This document shows positions 27,880 to 36,999 of a stretch of 64,000 nt of DNA, one piece after another; position 1 is the first letter of the stretch, and each line of letters starts with the position of its first letter. Source of the DNA: Phyllobacteriaceae bacterium (lineage in GTDB: Bacteria; Pseudomonadota; Alphaproteobacteria; Rhizobiales; Rhizobiaceae). The translations under genes were made by a program, and so were the position numbers. Under the pieces are notes generated by a model. That model made no database searches. It was not told where the DNA came from and saw nothing but the letters and a program-made list of their open reading frames with translations. Location: contig JANSXT010000010.1 in NCBI GenBank assembly GCA_024742765.1, positions 98,712 to 162,711 on the forward strand. Reading direction: 5' to 3'.

Positions 27880-29670
27880 ATGTCGAACAGTCAAGGCAGG
27901 CCGGAAGGGCCGCATCTCTCCGATCATTGTCATTGTCCGGAAGATGGCGGCCATGCTGCGCGGCCGCAAGCGGCATCGCGACCCGCGTTACGCTTTTTCG
28001 GCCCGGCCGATCCGGACCATCTGCACCTTGAAAGCGCTTATCACATTCGTTCGGGACAGATCGTGCGCGCCATTTCGCGGCAATTGTTCTGCTATCCGCC
28101 GTCCGATGCGCTGGCCGATCCGTCGGCCGTCTTCGATCCCGTTCCCGATGTCGCCGAGGTCCTTCCGACCCGCGCAAATGGCGGGCTGAGCGCGGACAGG
28201 CGCACCCTGCGCATCAGGCTGCGGCCCGATGTTTGCTGGGATAGCAGGGAGCCGCGTTCCATCGTGGCCCAGGACTTCATCCGCGGTCTGGAGCGCATCG
28301 CCGAACCGGTCACGCCGGGCGATATTCGCGACTATTTCATGCAGACCATTGTCGGCATGCGGGCCTATTGCGACGCTTATGCGCAGGCTTTTGCAAGGAC
28401 GGCGCCTTCTCAGCCCGAACTGTCGGCGTTCCGTGCCCAACACCGGATATCCGGGCTTGACGCACAGGACGACCGGACGCTCGTCATCGACCTGGTCGAA
28501 CCGGCCAACGACATGCTGCACCTGCTCGCGCTCGGCTATGCGGCCGCGCTGCCGCAGGAGGTCGGCGACGCGCCCGTCGGCAGTGCTGAGTTCCGGCGGC
28601 GCTACGTCTCCAGCGGCCCCTACAGGATGACCGAAGCGGACATGGAGGCGGACGGTGACGGCGCAAAGGGTCAGGCGACCGTGCTGACGCCAAATCCCGT
28701 GTGGCGCCAGGACAGTGACCCGATCCGCAGCCAGACCGTTGGCGCCATCCATGCGGCAGCGGGCGCCGACGGCTCGGAGGCGATGCGCGATGCGATCGCC
28801 CACGGCCAGGTCGATGCGGCCTGGCCGTTCGGCATCGTCTCATGGGACGGATCGGAACTGCCCGATGACGCCTTTCCGGAGACCTACCCCGGCTACACGC
28901 TGAACCCTTACGTCGTCATCAACATGCTGAGCCCCAATGCGGACGCGGCGATGCGAAAACGCAAGGTTCGCCAGGCCCTCGCCTATGCCATAGACAAGGC
29001 CGCGCTGGGCGAGCTCTTTTCCACCCTGCACGGCGTCGCCGTCGAGCCGCTCCATTCCGTGCTGCCGCCCAGCAGCCTTGGTCATCGCAGCTTCAACCCC
29101 TATCCGACCCCGCACAGCCGCGGCGATCGTGTTCTGGCGGGCCAGTGCCTCAAACAGGCCGGCTACCCCAACGGGCTGACCTTGAAGGCGGCCGTGCGCG
29201 ACATCGACCTGCATCAGACGGTGATGGACATCATCTCCGGCAATCTGGCAGCCTGCGGCATCGAAATAGAACGGCAGACCTATACGCAAAGACAATACTA
29301 CGGCGAACTGCTTCTCAACCCGGACCGGGCGGCGGCTGGCGACTGGGACATCGCCGTCGCCGGATGGACACCCGACTGGTTCGGCAACAATGGCCGCGCC
29401 GTTTTCCGGCAGCTCTTCCGCACCGACCGGCGCAAGGGAACGATGAATTTCGGCTGCTACTCCAATCCCACGGTCGACGAACTGATCGACCGTGCGCTCG
29501 GTGCCGAGGACCTGTCGACGGCTTCCGACTTCTGGCATGCCGCGAACCGGCTGGTGATGGCCGATCTTCCGGTCGTGCCGATCCTGGCGTTTGCCTGTCA
29601 GTGTTGCGCCGCCCGAACCGGCGCCAATGGCTGGCTGACCTGGGATTCAGCACCCGGCGCGGGCCCCTGA
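27880..29670 (+). CDS. Leaderless family-5 solute-binding protein 1
   Basis: The 596-aa protein matches oligopeptide-type ABC solute-binding proteins (SBP_bac_5): SGQIVRAISRQLFCYPP, SADRRTLRIRLRPDVCWD, YPGYTLNPYVVINM, VRQALAYAIDKAAL and GDWDIAVAGWTPDWFGNNG. Its N-terminus (SNSQGRPEGPHLSDHCHC) is hydrophilic with His/Cys residues and has no signal peptide or lipobox, so it is predicted to stay in the cytosol. No permease or ATPase gene is near. It is paralogous to the protein at 38460. In an enediyne cluster such a protein may bind, sense or shield the product or an intermediate; this is inference. Confidence 0.82.
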   Translation: MSNSQGRPEGPHLSDHCHCPEDGGHAARPQAASRPALRFFGPADPDHLHLESAYHIRSGQIVRAISRQLFCYPPSDALADPSAVFDPVPDVAEVLPTRANGGLSADRRTLRIRLRPDVCWDSREPRSIVAQDFIRGLERIAEPVTPGDIRDYFMQTIVGMRAYCDAYAQAFARTAPSQPELSAFRAQHRISGLDAQDDRTLVIDLVEPANDMLHLLALGYAAALPQEVGDAPVGSAEFRRRYVSSGPYRMTEADMEADGDGAKGQATVLTPNPVWRQDSDPIRSQTVGAIHAAAGADGSEAMRDAIAHGQVDAAWPFGIVSWDGSELPDDAFPETYPGYTLNPYVVINMLSPNADAAMRKRKVRQALAYAIDKAALGELFSTLHGVAVEPLHSVLPPSSLGHRSFNPYPTPHSRGDRVLAGQCLKQAGYPNGLTLKAAVRDIDLHQTVMDIISGNLAACGIEIERQTYTQRQYYGELLLNPDRAAAGDWDIAVAGWTPDWFGNNGRAVFRQLFRTDRRKGTMNFGCYSNPTVDELIDRALGAEDLSTASDFWHAANRLVMADLPVVPILAFACQCCAARTGANGWLTWDSAPGAGP

Positions 29671-29865
29671 TGCGGCCCGATAAGTGCTGGTCGACGGCGC
29701 CGTGCCCGCCGGGTTTGAACAATCTGGGAGAAGAAGTTTCGGCCTGCCCGCGAGAAAATGCCCCAAACATGCCCCGGCGGCGGCTCACCGTTTTGGCCGC
29801 CACATGCATCGTGCTGATGAGTTCACGACCCGGACCAAACAACCACCAATATGGAGACATGACCC

Positions 29866-30477
29866 ATGAATGGAACACTGGAACGAGTGGCCGTCCTGCG
29901 CGACGGTCGAGAACTGGTCGTTGAACGTTTCTTCAAACAGCCCCTCAAGGAGGTGTGGCAGGCGCTGACCGAACCCGAAAGGATGAGCCACTGGCTGGCC
30001 AAGGCGGACCTCGAACTCAAACAGGGCGGCCGCATGCACCTGCATTTCGAGAACACCAATTCCGACGTCGTCGCCACGATCACCGCGATCGATGCGCCCT
30101 ATCTGCTCGAATATAGCTGGGACGACCAGAAGGCACCGGAGCCGGACGAACTGCCGCCGGACGCGATCGACGCCTCGCGTCTTCTCGCCGGCGACGGCCA
30201 GTGCATTCAGGAGCTTCTGGCGACGCTGGTCCGCATCCAGCTCAACGAACAGGGCGACGGCACGCAGCTTACCCTGTCCCACGTCCTGCCCCAGGCGGCG
30301 GTGACCGGCAAGGGACGTTCGGCGGTCAATCTTCCGGTCGTGCTGGCGGCGTGGCAAAACCATCTCGACGGGCTGAACCAGGCCATGTCGACGCGCTTTT
30401 CCGCCAAGGCCGGCGAAACCTGGGCCTGGGGACGCTTTACCGACCTGCAGAACAAGTACAGCCAGGCGCTGCAGTAA
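29866..30477 (+). CDS. SRPBCC/START (AHSA1-like) protein 2, possible CalC-type self-resistance
   Basis: A 203-aa helix-grip protein: VVERFFKQPLKEVWQALTEPERMSHWL, GGRMHLHFENT, PYLLEYSWDDQ, GTQLTLSHVL and a C-terminal helix (LAAWQNHLDGLNQAM). It differs from the first copy by an insertion around residues 85-125. The ATG follows GGAG at about 9 bases. Like the first copy it is a candidate CalC-like self-sacrifice or warhead-binding protein. An AHSA1 chaperone-cofactor role or lipid binding are alternatives. Confidence 0.78.
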   Translation: MNGTLERVAVLRDGRELVVERFFKQPLKEVWQALTEPERMSHWLAKADLELKQGGRMHLHFENTNSDVVATITAIDAPYLLEYSWDDQKAPEPDELPPDAIDASRLLAGDGQCIQELLATLVRIQLNEQGDGTQLTLSHVLPQAAVTGKGRSAVNLPVVLAAWQNHLDGLNQAMSTRFSAKAGETWAWGRFTDLQNKYSQALQ

Positions 30478-30586
30478 AGGCCGGGACCTACGCCCCAAGG
30501 TGGCCGCGATCGGGTGATTGCCTGCGGCCACCATTGGCGTGTCCGCCAACTGTGACACGCCAACAACATGTATGAGGGCAATATCG

Positions 30587-31300
30587 ATGAGCGCGTTTCA
30601 TGATATGGAGTTTCCGGGCGAAAGCGCCGCTTATCGGGAGGCTCGCGACCGGCTGCTGGACGCCGAAAGGGAGTTGAGACGGCAGGTCGAGACGGTTGCC
30701 GAACTCAGGCGGGCGCTGCCGCCCGGCGGCCTGGTGCACGACGAATACCGGTTCGCGTCGGGTTTTGCCGAGCGTGGCGACGACGCGGTCGAGACGATCG
30801 GCTTTTCCGAGCTTTTTGCGCCCGGCAAGGACACGCTGGTGATCTATCAGTTCATGTTCGCGCCGGGTGCCAAGGCCCCCTGCCCCATGTGCACCGCTTT
30901 CGTCGACAGCCTGGTCGGCGCCGCGCCGCATCTTCATCAGCGGGTCAATCTGGCCGTGGTGGCCAAGGCGCCCATCGAGCGGCTGCTTGCATTTGCGCGC
31001 AGCCGCGACTGGTCGGGCATCCGCCTCGTTTCGGCCGCCGGGACGCAGTTCAACACCGACTACAATGCCGAGCGCGGCGAGGAGCGGCAACTGCCGGTGC
31101 TCAGCGTGTTCACGCGCTCGGCAAACGGCATCCATCACACCTATTCGACCGAGTTGGGCTACATGGATGCCGATCCCGGCCAGAACCCCAGGCACCTCGA
31201 CATGATGTGGCCGCTGTGGAACGTGCTGGACATGACGCCGGAAGGGCGCGGCGCGGACTGGTATCCAAGCCTGAACTATGCCGAAGCGGTGCCGGCATGA
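30587..31300 (+). CDS. DUF899 thioredoxin-like protein
   Basis: The 237-aa protein starts with a coiled region (YREARDRLLDAERELRRQ) followed by the DUF899 core FAPGKDTLVIYQFMFAPG, a Cys99-Pro-Met-Cys102 motif, a thioredoxin-like strand-helix pattern, and the family C-terminus HTYSTELGYMDADPGQNPRHLDMMWPLWN (characteristic TYST and DMMWPLWN segments). The CxxC suggests redox or thiol chemistry, which could matter for reductive handling of an enediyne or sulphur installation. It lies between the second SRPBCC gene and an unidentified gene in the same direction. Confidence 0.85.
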   Translation: MSAFHDMEFPGESAAYREARDRLLDAERELRRQVETVAELRRALPPGGLVHDEYRFASGFAERGDDAVETIGFSELFAPGKDTLVIYQFMFAPGAKAPCPMCTAFVDSLVGAAPHLHQRVNLAVVAKAPIERLLAFARSRDWSGIRLVSAAGTQFNTDYNAERGEERQLPVLSVFTRSANGIHHTYSTELGYMDADPGQNPRHLDMMWPLWNVLDMTPEGRGADWYPSLNYAEAVPA

Positions 31301-31313
31301 ACGCCGTCAGGCA

Positions 31314-32330
31314 GTGACCGGCTTTTCGACCCTGCTGGCGGGGATCAGGCAGGCGGTCCTCGACGGCCAAACGCTGCCACCCACGCCCACCGCGGCATCA
31401 TCCGGCCGGGCCTTCGCCGAACCGTTCGGCCGGGCGGTGCGCGCTCAACTTTCCGATGGCGAATGGACCGCCTTCACCGGGTTGCTCGACGGGCAGGACC
31501 GGGCGCTCAAAGCCGCGCAGGCCGGCCGTCTCGATCAGGCGGCGATCGGTTTTGCAGCGTTGCGCACGGACCATGCGGGCCGGTCGGCCTCGCCGCTGTT
31601 CGAGGCGCTCGGCGAGATTTTCATCGGCGCGGCCGAAGCCTATCTGATGTACCGGCGGGCCGACTATGGCGCGGCGGAGCGGCTGATCCGGCACGCTTCG
31701 CTGCTGGATCAGGTCCTTATTGACCGCCATGGCCTATCGCTGATGAGCGCCCACCGGTTGCAACTGGGCCACAATCTGATGCGCATCGACGCCCGGCGCG
31801 GCCGCCAGCGCGAGGCGGTGGATCTGGCGGCCGACTTCATGGCCTATCTGGACTGGGAAGATGATGTGCTTCCCGTCGATCTGGCCTCGCCCCGCCGCCA
31901 GCTTGACGCGGTGCCTCCGTCTGTCGTGGGGCACTATTTCGATCGCCTGTGCTCGGAGGCCGCAATGGTTCTGGCGGGCCGCTTCGATGCCGATGCCCGG
32001 TCAATGTTCACGCGGCTGGCGCCGCATGCGAACCGGCAGGGCAACGCAATATCCGCCCATTGCGGCGAGGCGCGTGCCTGGCTCGCCTGCAAGACGCTGG
32101 CGCTCGCCGGCAATCCCGGACCGTTTCTCGCGGAAGCAACCACGATCCTCGCCGCCGGTCGCCAAAGCGAACCGCTGTTCTGGTTTGCAACCGTTCTCGA
32201 TGTCGCCGGCCATTGCCGGACGCTGGGCGCCGAAGGGAGCGACACGGCGGCATGGCTGGTCGAACGGACGCACCGGATGGAAGGCGCGCCTTTCGCCTTG
32301 AAGAAACTGGTGGAGGCCGAAAACGCCTAA
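31314..32330 (+). CDS. Unidentified alpha-helical protein with TPR-like repeats
   Basis: I do not recognise this 338-aa protein. It is Ala/Leu/Arg-rich and predicted all-helical, with TPR-like helical pairs (for example LKAAQAGRLDQAAIGFAAL, YLMYRRADYGAAERLIRHA, GRQREAVDLAADFMAYLDW). There is no signal peptide or membrane segment. A GTG start at 31314, just after the DUF899 gene, avoids the overlapping reading of the upstream C-terminus; an ATG at 31278 is possible. It ends convergently 14 bases from the class-V aminotransferase gene. A regulatory or scaffold role would fit its fold but is unsupported. Confidence 0.6.
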   Translation: MTGFSTLLAGIRQAVLDGQTLPPTPTAASSGRAFAEPFGRAVRAQLSDGEWTAFTGLLDGQDRALKAAQAGRLDQAAIGFAALRTDHAGRSASPLFEALGEIFIGAAEAYLMYRRADYGAAERLIRHASLLDQVLIDRHGLSLMSAHRLQLGHNLMRIDARRGRQREAVDLAADFMAYLDWEDDVLPVDLASPRRQLDAVPPSVVGHYFDRLCSEAAMVLAGRFDADARSMFTRLAPHANRQGNAISAHCGEARAWLACKTLALAGNPGPFLAEATTILAAGRQSEPLFWFATVLDVAGHCRTLGAEGSDTAAWLVERTHRMEGAPFALKKLVEAENA

Positions 32331-32344
32331 GCTGCGACCGGGAT

Positions 32345-33544
32345 CTAAACCCCGTCAAGCTCGGCGCCGACGCGGGCGGCCGCCTCGATCAGGCGGTCAA
32401 TGTCGGCATGATCGTGAAAGAGCTGCACCGAGCATCGCAGCGCGTGATGCGGGGCGCCCGCGCCGGCGACGTCGAAGCTCATATGCCGCAGACGGATGCC
32501 GTACCCGGCCTCAAGCCGCCTGACCGCCTCGGCGGTGCGCTCGCCCCCTGCCCCGATGTCCGGACGGCGGAAAATGGTGAATGTGTTGAGCGCCGAATGG
32601 AGCCGCTCGTCGCTATAGGGCGAATAGAGCGCGGCGTGCCCGAACCGTTCCCGGATGCGCCGCTTGAAATGGGCGCTCATCTCCAAAAGCCGGGCTTCGA
32701 TCGCCGGTCGGCCGATCCGGTCCCAGATGGCGCAGGCATGTTGCAGACCCTCAAGCCGCGTCTGGCTGGCGCTGCCGGTCGTCTGGAGATATTCGGCAAT
32801 GTCATAGCTCGCCGTGGTGCCCTCCGTGCGCGCCGGCAGTCCGCCGTCGGACGGATACCACAGCGTCACCACCGGCCAGAACCGAGGCAGCGGCAGCGGA
32901 TTGTGCGCCGCCAGCACCTTGTTGCGGATGTAAAGGAGCCCGGTGTCCGGCGGCCCGAACTGCCATTTGCGGCCCGAACCCACCAAGAAGTCGACGCCCA
33001 GATCGTGGCAATCAATGTCGATCATGCCCGGAAGATGGGCACCGTCGACGATCGTGTGAATGCCGCGACGCTGCGCCAGTTGCGCAAGCGCCTTGATGGG
33101 CAATAGCGTGCCGGTCGTAAAGGTCGGCGAGGAAAAGACGAAAAGCCTGGTTCGTTCGGTGACCTGCGCGTCGAACAGATCCGGATAGTCCTCGGCGTGC
33201 TGGTCATCACCGACCGGCAGCGCGACCCGGCGGATGACGACGCCATAACGGTCGCGCGCAAGGGCGAGCGCGGCATTGGGCGAAAAATGCTCGTGCGTCG
33301 TCGTGACGATCTCGTCGCCGGCGGCAAGGTCCAGCCCGGCCAGCACCTTGCACAGCCCGTCGGTCGTATTGTGGGTGACGACCAGTTCGTCCGCATCGCA
33401 CCCGAAACCGGGCGCAATGGCGCGCCGCACGGTTTCGAAGGTGGATTCAGCGACGGTCGCTTCGGGGAGACCGCTCAGGACCGGCGCCTCGGTTCCCGTG
33501 TCCGCGTAGAGAAGATCGCCATCGAAGGCAAACAAGTCGCGCAT
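32345..33544 (-). CDS. Class-V aminotransferase-fold PLP enzyme
   Basis: The 399-aa enzyme has the class-V (cysteine desulfurase/isopenicillin N epimerase-like) site: THNTTDGL phosphate loop, His84 region TTTHEHFS, Asp167 and His170 in VDGAHLPGM, and the PLP lysine Lys193 in GSGRKWQFGPP. The family also contains C-S lyases and EgtE-like enzymes. It could transaminate an intermediate or release sulphur from a cysteine conjugate, a step paralleled by PLP-dependent enzymes in some enediyne clusters. It is the last gene of a six-gene minus-strand series that starts at the leaderless binding protein 40241. Confidence 0.85.
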   Translation of the reverse strand: MRDLFAFDGDLLYADTGTEAPVLSGLPEATVAESTFETVRRAIAPGFGCDADELVVTHNTTDGLCKVLAGLDLAAGDEIVTTTHEHFSPNAALALARDRYGVVIRRVALPVGDDQHAEDYPDLFDAQVTERTRLFVFSSPTFTTGTLLPIKALAQLAQRRGIHTIVDGAHLPGMIDIDCHDLGVDFLVGSGRKWQFGPPDTGLLYIRNKVLAAHNPLPLPRFWPVVTLWYPSDGGLPARTEGTTASYDIAEYLQTTGSASQTRLEGLQHACAIWDRIGRPAIEARLLEMSAHFKRRIRERFGHAALYSPYSDERLHSALNTFTIFRRPDIGAGGERTAEAVRRLEAGYGIRLRHMSFDVAGAGAPHHALRCSVQLFHDHADIDRLIEAAARVGAELDGV

Positions 33545-33662
33545 CTAGGGCGGTCCGTTCGTGACCGGACCCGCTTGGGCGCCGGAATGTCGTGGGTCGG
33601 CAAGGCGCGCACGGCGACCCGGCGCCGCCTCGGTCAGCCATGCGCAACGCCGGCCCATGGCA

Positions 33663-34484
33663 TCAGGCGCGCCTGATGCAGCGCAGGACACAGCAAATCG
33701 GAACGTCCAGCCGGGCCTCATAGCCTTGCACGGTTTCGAAATTGGCGCGGTCGGGCTCGCCTTCCGACAGCCGGTCCAGATCGAAACCGTGGCCGCGGAC
33801 GATGTCGATCAGTTGCGCGATGGTGCGGTGATGCTTGCGCACGACCGCATCCAGCCAGTGATCGTCGCGCGAACCGTGGCGAAAATAGTCATAGACCGCC
33901 CAGCCCGAGCGGCCGTCCGCCGGTGCCAGGGCATGATAGCTGGAGGTCATGACGGGATGTTCGACCGAAAAGACCAGCACGCCGCCGGGCTTGAGATGAT
34001 GACGGATGATCTCGAACAGTCTTGGCAGATCGGCGACATATTGAAATGTCAGGCATGACACGACCATGTCGAACCGGCCGATCAGCCCGCCGCACCAGCG
34101 CTCGAGGTCATGCTGCTCGACAATGCCGCCCGTTCCGGCCAGCGTCTGGCGGGCCTTGGCGACCATCAGCGGGCTGCCATCGATACCCAGATAGTGCGCG
34201 GCGCCGGCGGCCAGAAGCTGGCGGCCCAGAAACGCTTCCCCGCAGCCCAGATCCAGAACGGCCCTGCCGCCGACATCGCCCAGAAAAGACCGCACGATCG
34301 GCTGTTCGATCGTCTCGGCAGGGTCATGTTCAAGCCCCGAACGCAGCGTCCGGTAGCGCGCAACGATCTGCGCATCGGAAAAGAACGCCAGCCCGTCGAC
34401 CGCCTGCCGCGACGGATCGACGGGCACGTCGCCCTCATGTTGCGTGTCACGCACCAGACGGAGGGCATCGGGTCGCATCGTCAT
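33663..34484 (-). CDS. SAM-dependent class-I methyltransferase
   Basis: The 273-aa protein has SAM motif I VLDLGCGEAFLGRQLLAAGA, GIDGSPLMVAKAR, motif IV VVSCLTFQYVADL and LKPGGVLVFSVEHP, a layout typical of small-molecule O-/N-/C-methyltransferases. ATG 34484 follows CAGGAG; the longer open frame to 34994 is non-coding in character. In this cluster it is a candidate tailoring enzyme. Confidence 0.88.
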   Translation of the reverse strand: MTMRPDALRLVRDTQHEGDVPVDPSRQAVDGLAFFSDAQIVARYRTLRSGLEHDPAETIEQPIVRSFLGDVGGRAVLDLGCGEAFLGRQLLAAGAAHYLGIDGSPLMVAKARQTLAGTGGIVEQHDLERWCGGLIGRFDMVVSCLTFQYVADLPRLFEIIRHHLKPGGVLVFSVEHPVMTSSYHALAPADGRSGWAVYDYFRHGSRDDHWLDAVVRKHHRTIAQLIDIVRGHGFDLDRLSEGEPDRANFETVQGYEARLDVPICCVLRCIRRA

Positions 34485-34534
34485 GTCAGTCTCCTGCCGT
34501 TTTCCCGGATCGCGTTCGCCAAAAAGGCACTTAA

Positions 34535-35920
34535 TCAAAGGGCGCCAAACGCGCCCCGCGTGAGGATGGGTTTGGCCGTTTCCTGAAAGTCGATGTCCGG
34601 ATCGAGTTCGCGGATGGTGCCCTCGATGACCAGCAGAGACAGGAGCGGGAACACCAGTTCGGTCGCCGCATGCAGCCCGTAGCGGCGCTGCAGTTCGAAC
34701 ATTTCCGTGGCGAAGGCGATCAGGCTGAACGCACGGGCCGGCAGGCCGTGATTGCGGTGCACGAGATCGGCCATGTGATGGCGGAAAGCGGCCAGATCGG
34801 CATCGGGGCGCTGGCCCGAGGCACTTTCGATGACGATCTCGGCGCACCGCTTGCCCCGCCCCAGCGACATTTCCAGGAAGAACTCGGTGAACAGCCGCCG
34901 CATGCGCTCGCTCATCACGATGGAAAACCCCGCATCGAGCACGACGATCTGGCCGTTCGGCAGAAAATAGAGATTGCCGGGATGCAGGTCGCAATGGACG
35001 AACCCGTCCACGAACAGCATGTGATAGACGGCGTTGAGCGTCGTTTCGGCCACACGCTTGCGCAGCGCCGGGCGCAGCTTTGCCATCGCATCGACATCGA
35101 GGCCGTCAATATATTCCATGACGATCGCGCGCGGCCGTGTCGGTGCGCGATGAAGATCGGGCACCCAGACCCGTGGAACCGCTTCCATATTGGTCCGCAA
35201 CCGCTCCAGGCAGTCGGCCTCGTGGGCAAAATCGAGTTGGACTCGCACCGCCGCGCACAGATGGTCGAGCACGTCCTGAACCGGAACGCCCCGGAAATAG
35301 GGCAGCCGCGCCATCAGCCGGCCCATGCCGGTCATGATCGCCAGATCGGTCTCCATGATCCGGTGGATGTCCGGCCGCTGCAGCTTGATGGCCACCTTGC
35401 GTCCGTCCGCATCTTGCGCGGCGAGCACGCAGGCCACGCTGCCGCTGGCCACCGGCTGGTAGTCGATGCGGGGGAAAAGCGCTTCCAGGCGTACGCCATA
35501 GATCGCCGCCAACTCCCGCCGTGCCCGCTCGGGCGCCATGGGGGCCACATCGTCCTGCAGCCGCGACAGGTGATCGCACAGCCGCCGGGGCACCTCGTCC
35601 CGGCGCGTACCCAGAATCTGCCCGGCCTTGATGAAGGCCGGACCAAGCCGTTCCAGAAGGGCGACCAGACGCCGGGCCGGATAGTCCCGCGCTTCGGGCG
35701 ACCGGCGCAGGGCCAGGATCGCCGTTGTCGCCGCCGTCGAGACCAGATACCAGCCCGCCAGCGCCCCGATCGCCGCGCCGCGCCACAAGAGCCGCGCCGT
35801 GCCGACCGTCTTTTGGCCCGATCGCACGACGTCCGGCCCCGGCGCTCCTTCCGCTGCGGCCGGCTCCGGCGACACCGATCCCTCCCCGGCGCTCCACTGC
35901 GAAACGGCTTGATCGGTCAA
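34535..35920 (-). CDS. ABC1/UbiB family atypical kinase
   Basis: The 461-aa protein shows the UbiB-type features: the KxGQ element (FIKAGQILGTRRDEVP), an Ala/Gly-rich nucleotide loop (VASGSVACVLAAQ), VAIKLQRPDI, a DFAHEADCLERL helix and the HCDLHPGNLY catalytic loop with VLDAGFS as the DFG counterpart. One hydrophobic segment precedes the kinase domain (about 45-70). UbiB proteins assist lipophilic or quinone-type biosynthesis at membranes. Its place between two methyltransferase genes suggests a pathway-specific copy handling a hydrophobic intermediate rather than the housekeeping ubiquinone gene. Confidence 0.88.
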   Translation of the reverse strand: MTDQAVSQWSAGEGSVSPEPAAAEGAPGPDVVRSGQKTVGTARLLWRGAAIGALAGWYLVSTAATTAILALRRSPEARDYPARRLVALLERLGPAFIKAGQILGTRRDEVPRRLCDHLSRLQDDVAPMAPERARRELAAIYGVRLEALFPRIDYQPVASGSVACVLAAQDADGRKVAIKLQRPDIHRIMETDLAIMTGMGRLMARLPYFRGVPVQDVLDHLCAAVRVQLDFAHEADCLERLRTNMEAVPRVWVPDLHRAPTRPRAIVMEYIDGLDVDAMAKLRPALRKRVAETTLNAVYHMLFVDGFVHCDLHPGNLYFLPNGQIVVLDAGFSIVMSERMRRLFTEFFLEMSLGRGKRCAEIVIESASGQRPDADLAAFRHHMADLVHRNHGLPARAFSLIAFATEMFELQRRYGLHAATELVFPLLSLLVIEGTIRELDPDIDFQETAKPILTRGAFGAL

Positions 35921-36030
35921 GACGGTTCCTCCAGGTGATGCCGGCGCCCCGATGGTGCCGGCCCGTCGATCATGGGCCGGTTCACGGCACCGGCGCGCAG
36001 GACCAAGATCCGGACATCAGGGCCAAGGCC

Positions 36031-36999
36031 CTATGCACGGCCGGATATGCGTTCGATCTGGCAATCCAGCGTCCAATCGTCGGCCTGGCGCACATCGGCC
36101 GGCGGTTGAATGTCGATATGCAGCGCATCGCCCGCCTCGACCCTTGTGTGTCGCAGCGGCCAGAGCCAGACGGCCCAGTTGCTGCCCGGATAGCTCGGAA
36201 AATTCGATAAGGTGACATCGGGCGCCAGATGCGCGGTGAAATGCATCGCGATCGCGTGCAGATCGCCGTCCCGGGTAGTCGCCAGCCGGTGCCGGCCCGC
36301 CGGCATCTGCGCATTTTGGCCCAGCGTGCTGTCGGCGACCGGAAGCGCATCGCTGAAAAGCGCCGGCGGCCGGGCAAAGAAATGAAACTGGCCTCCCTTC
36401 GGGGCATGGCCCAGCACCGATCGCATCGAATAGCCGGGGACCGGTTCGGCCCAGACACCCCAGCCCTCGCCATCGAGACCAATTGCCTGGATCGCCGTGA
36501 CCAGCCGCCCGGGCACGACGCGACCGCCCGGTTTCAGGCACCGTTCGGCGACGCCCTTGACGATCTGCGCCATCTCCTCCTCGGGCCCCAGATTGCCCAT
36601 CATTTCACTGACGATGACGTCGGCGGCCGACGGCAATTGCACCGAGCGCGCATCGCCGCAGATGACCGAGACCCGGTCCGTCAGACCGTTTTCGGCCGCC
36701 ACCTCAAGGGCGACCGCGGCCATCGCCGGATCGGCCTCGATCGCATGCACATGGCCGGCGCCGGCATCAAGCGCGAGCAGCGACAGCGCCAGCGTTCCCG
36801 CGCCCACATCGATCACCACGTCGCCGGGCCTGACAGAGGCGGCGATCGCGCGCCGATAGGCGTCCAGCCGCCGCCGGTCGCCCAGCATGACCTGATGCAT
36901 CATCAGTTGACGCGGATCGAGGACGGAACGGTCCGGCCCCGCCGCGACAGCGCGCAGCGGGGCCGGACAGGACGTGTCCGCCTTGGCCGGCTGGTTCAT
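36031..36999 (-). CDS. PRMT-like SAM-dependent methyltransferase
   Basis: The 322-aa protein carries SAM motif I VVIDVGAGTLALSLLAL, acidic EADPAMAAV and the double-glutamate type loop SEMMGNLGPEEE characteristic of arginine N-methyltransferase-like enzymes, followed by a beta-barrel-type C-terminus. In bacterial clusters such enzymes methylate small molecules. The start overlaps the preceding unidentified gene by ATGA, so the two are translationally coupled. Confidence 0.85.
   Translation of the reverse strand: MNQPAKADTSCPAPLRAVAAGPDRSVLDPRQLMMHQVMLGDRRRLDAYRRAIAASVRPGDVVIDVGAGTLALSLLALDAGAGHVHAIEADPAMAAVALEVAAENGLTDRVSVICGDARSVQLPSAADVIVSEMMGNLGPEEEMAQIVKGVAERCLKPGGRVVPGRLVTAIQAIGLDGEGWGVWAEPVPGYSMRSVLGHAPKGGQFHFFARPPALFSDALPVADSTLGQNAQMPAGRHRLATTRDGDLHAIAMHFTAHLAPDVTLSNFPSYPGSNWAVWLWPLRHTRVEAGDALHIDIQPPADVRQADDWTLDCQIERISGRA

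Noticed and set aside
29670..29924. 84-codon frame starting at the TGATG of the first leaderless binding protein, with a short RRR-hydrophobic stretch
   Set aside because: It overlaps the start of the second START protein by about 60 bases, has no Shine-Dalgarno of its own and no family resemblance; a small coupled peptide is possible but unsupported.
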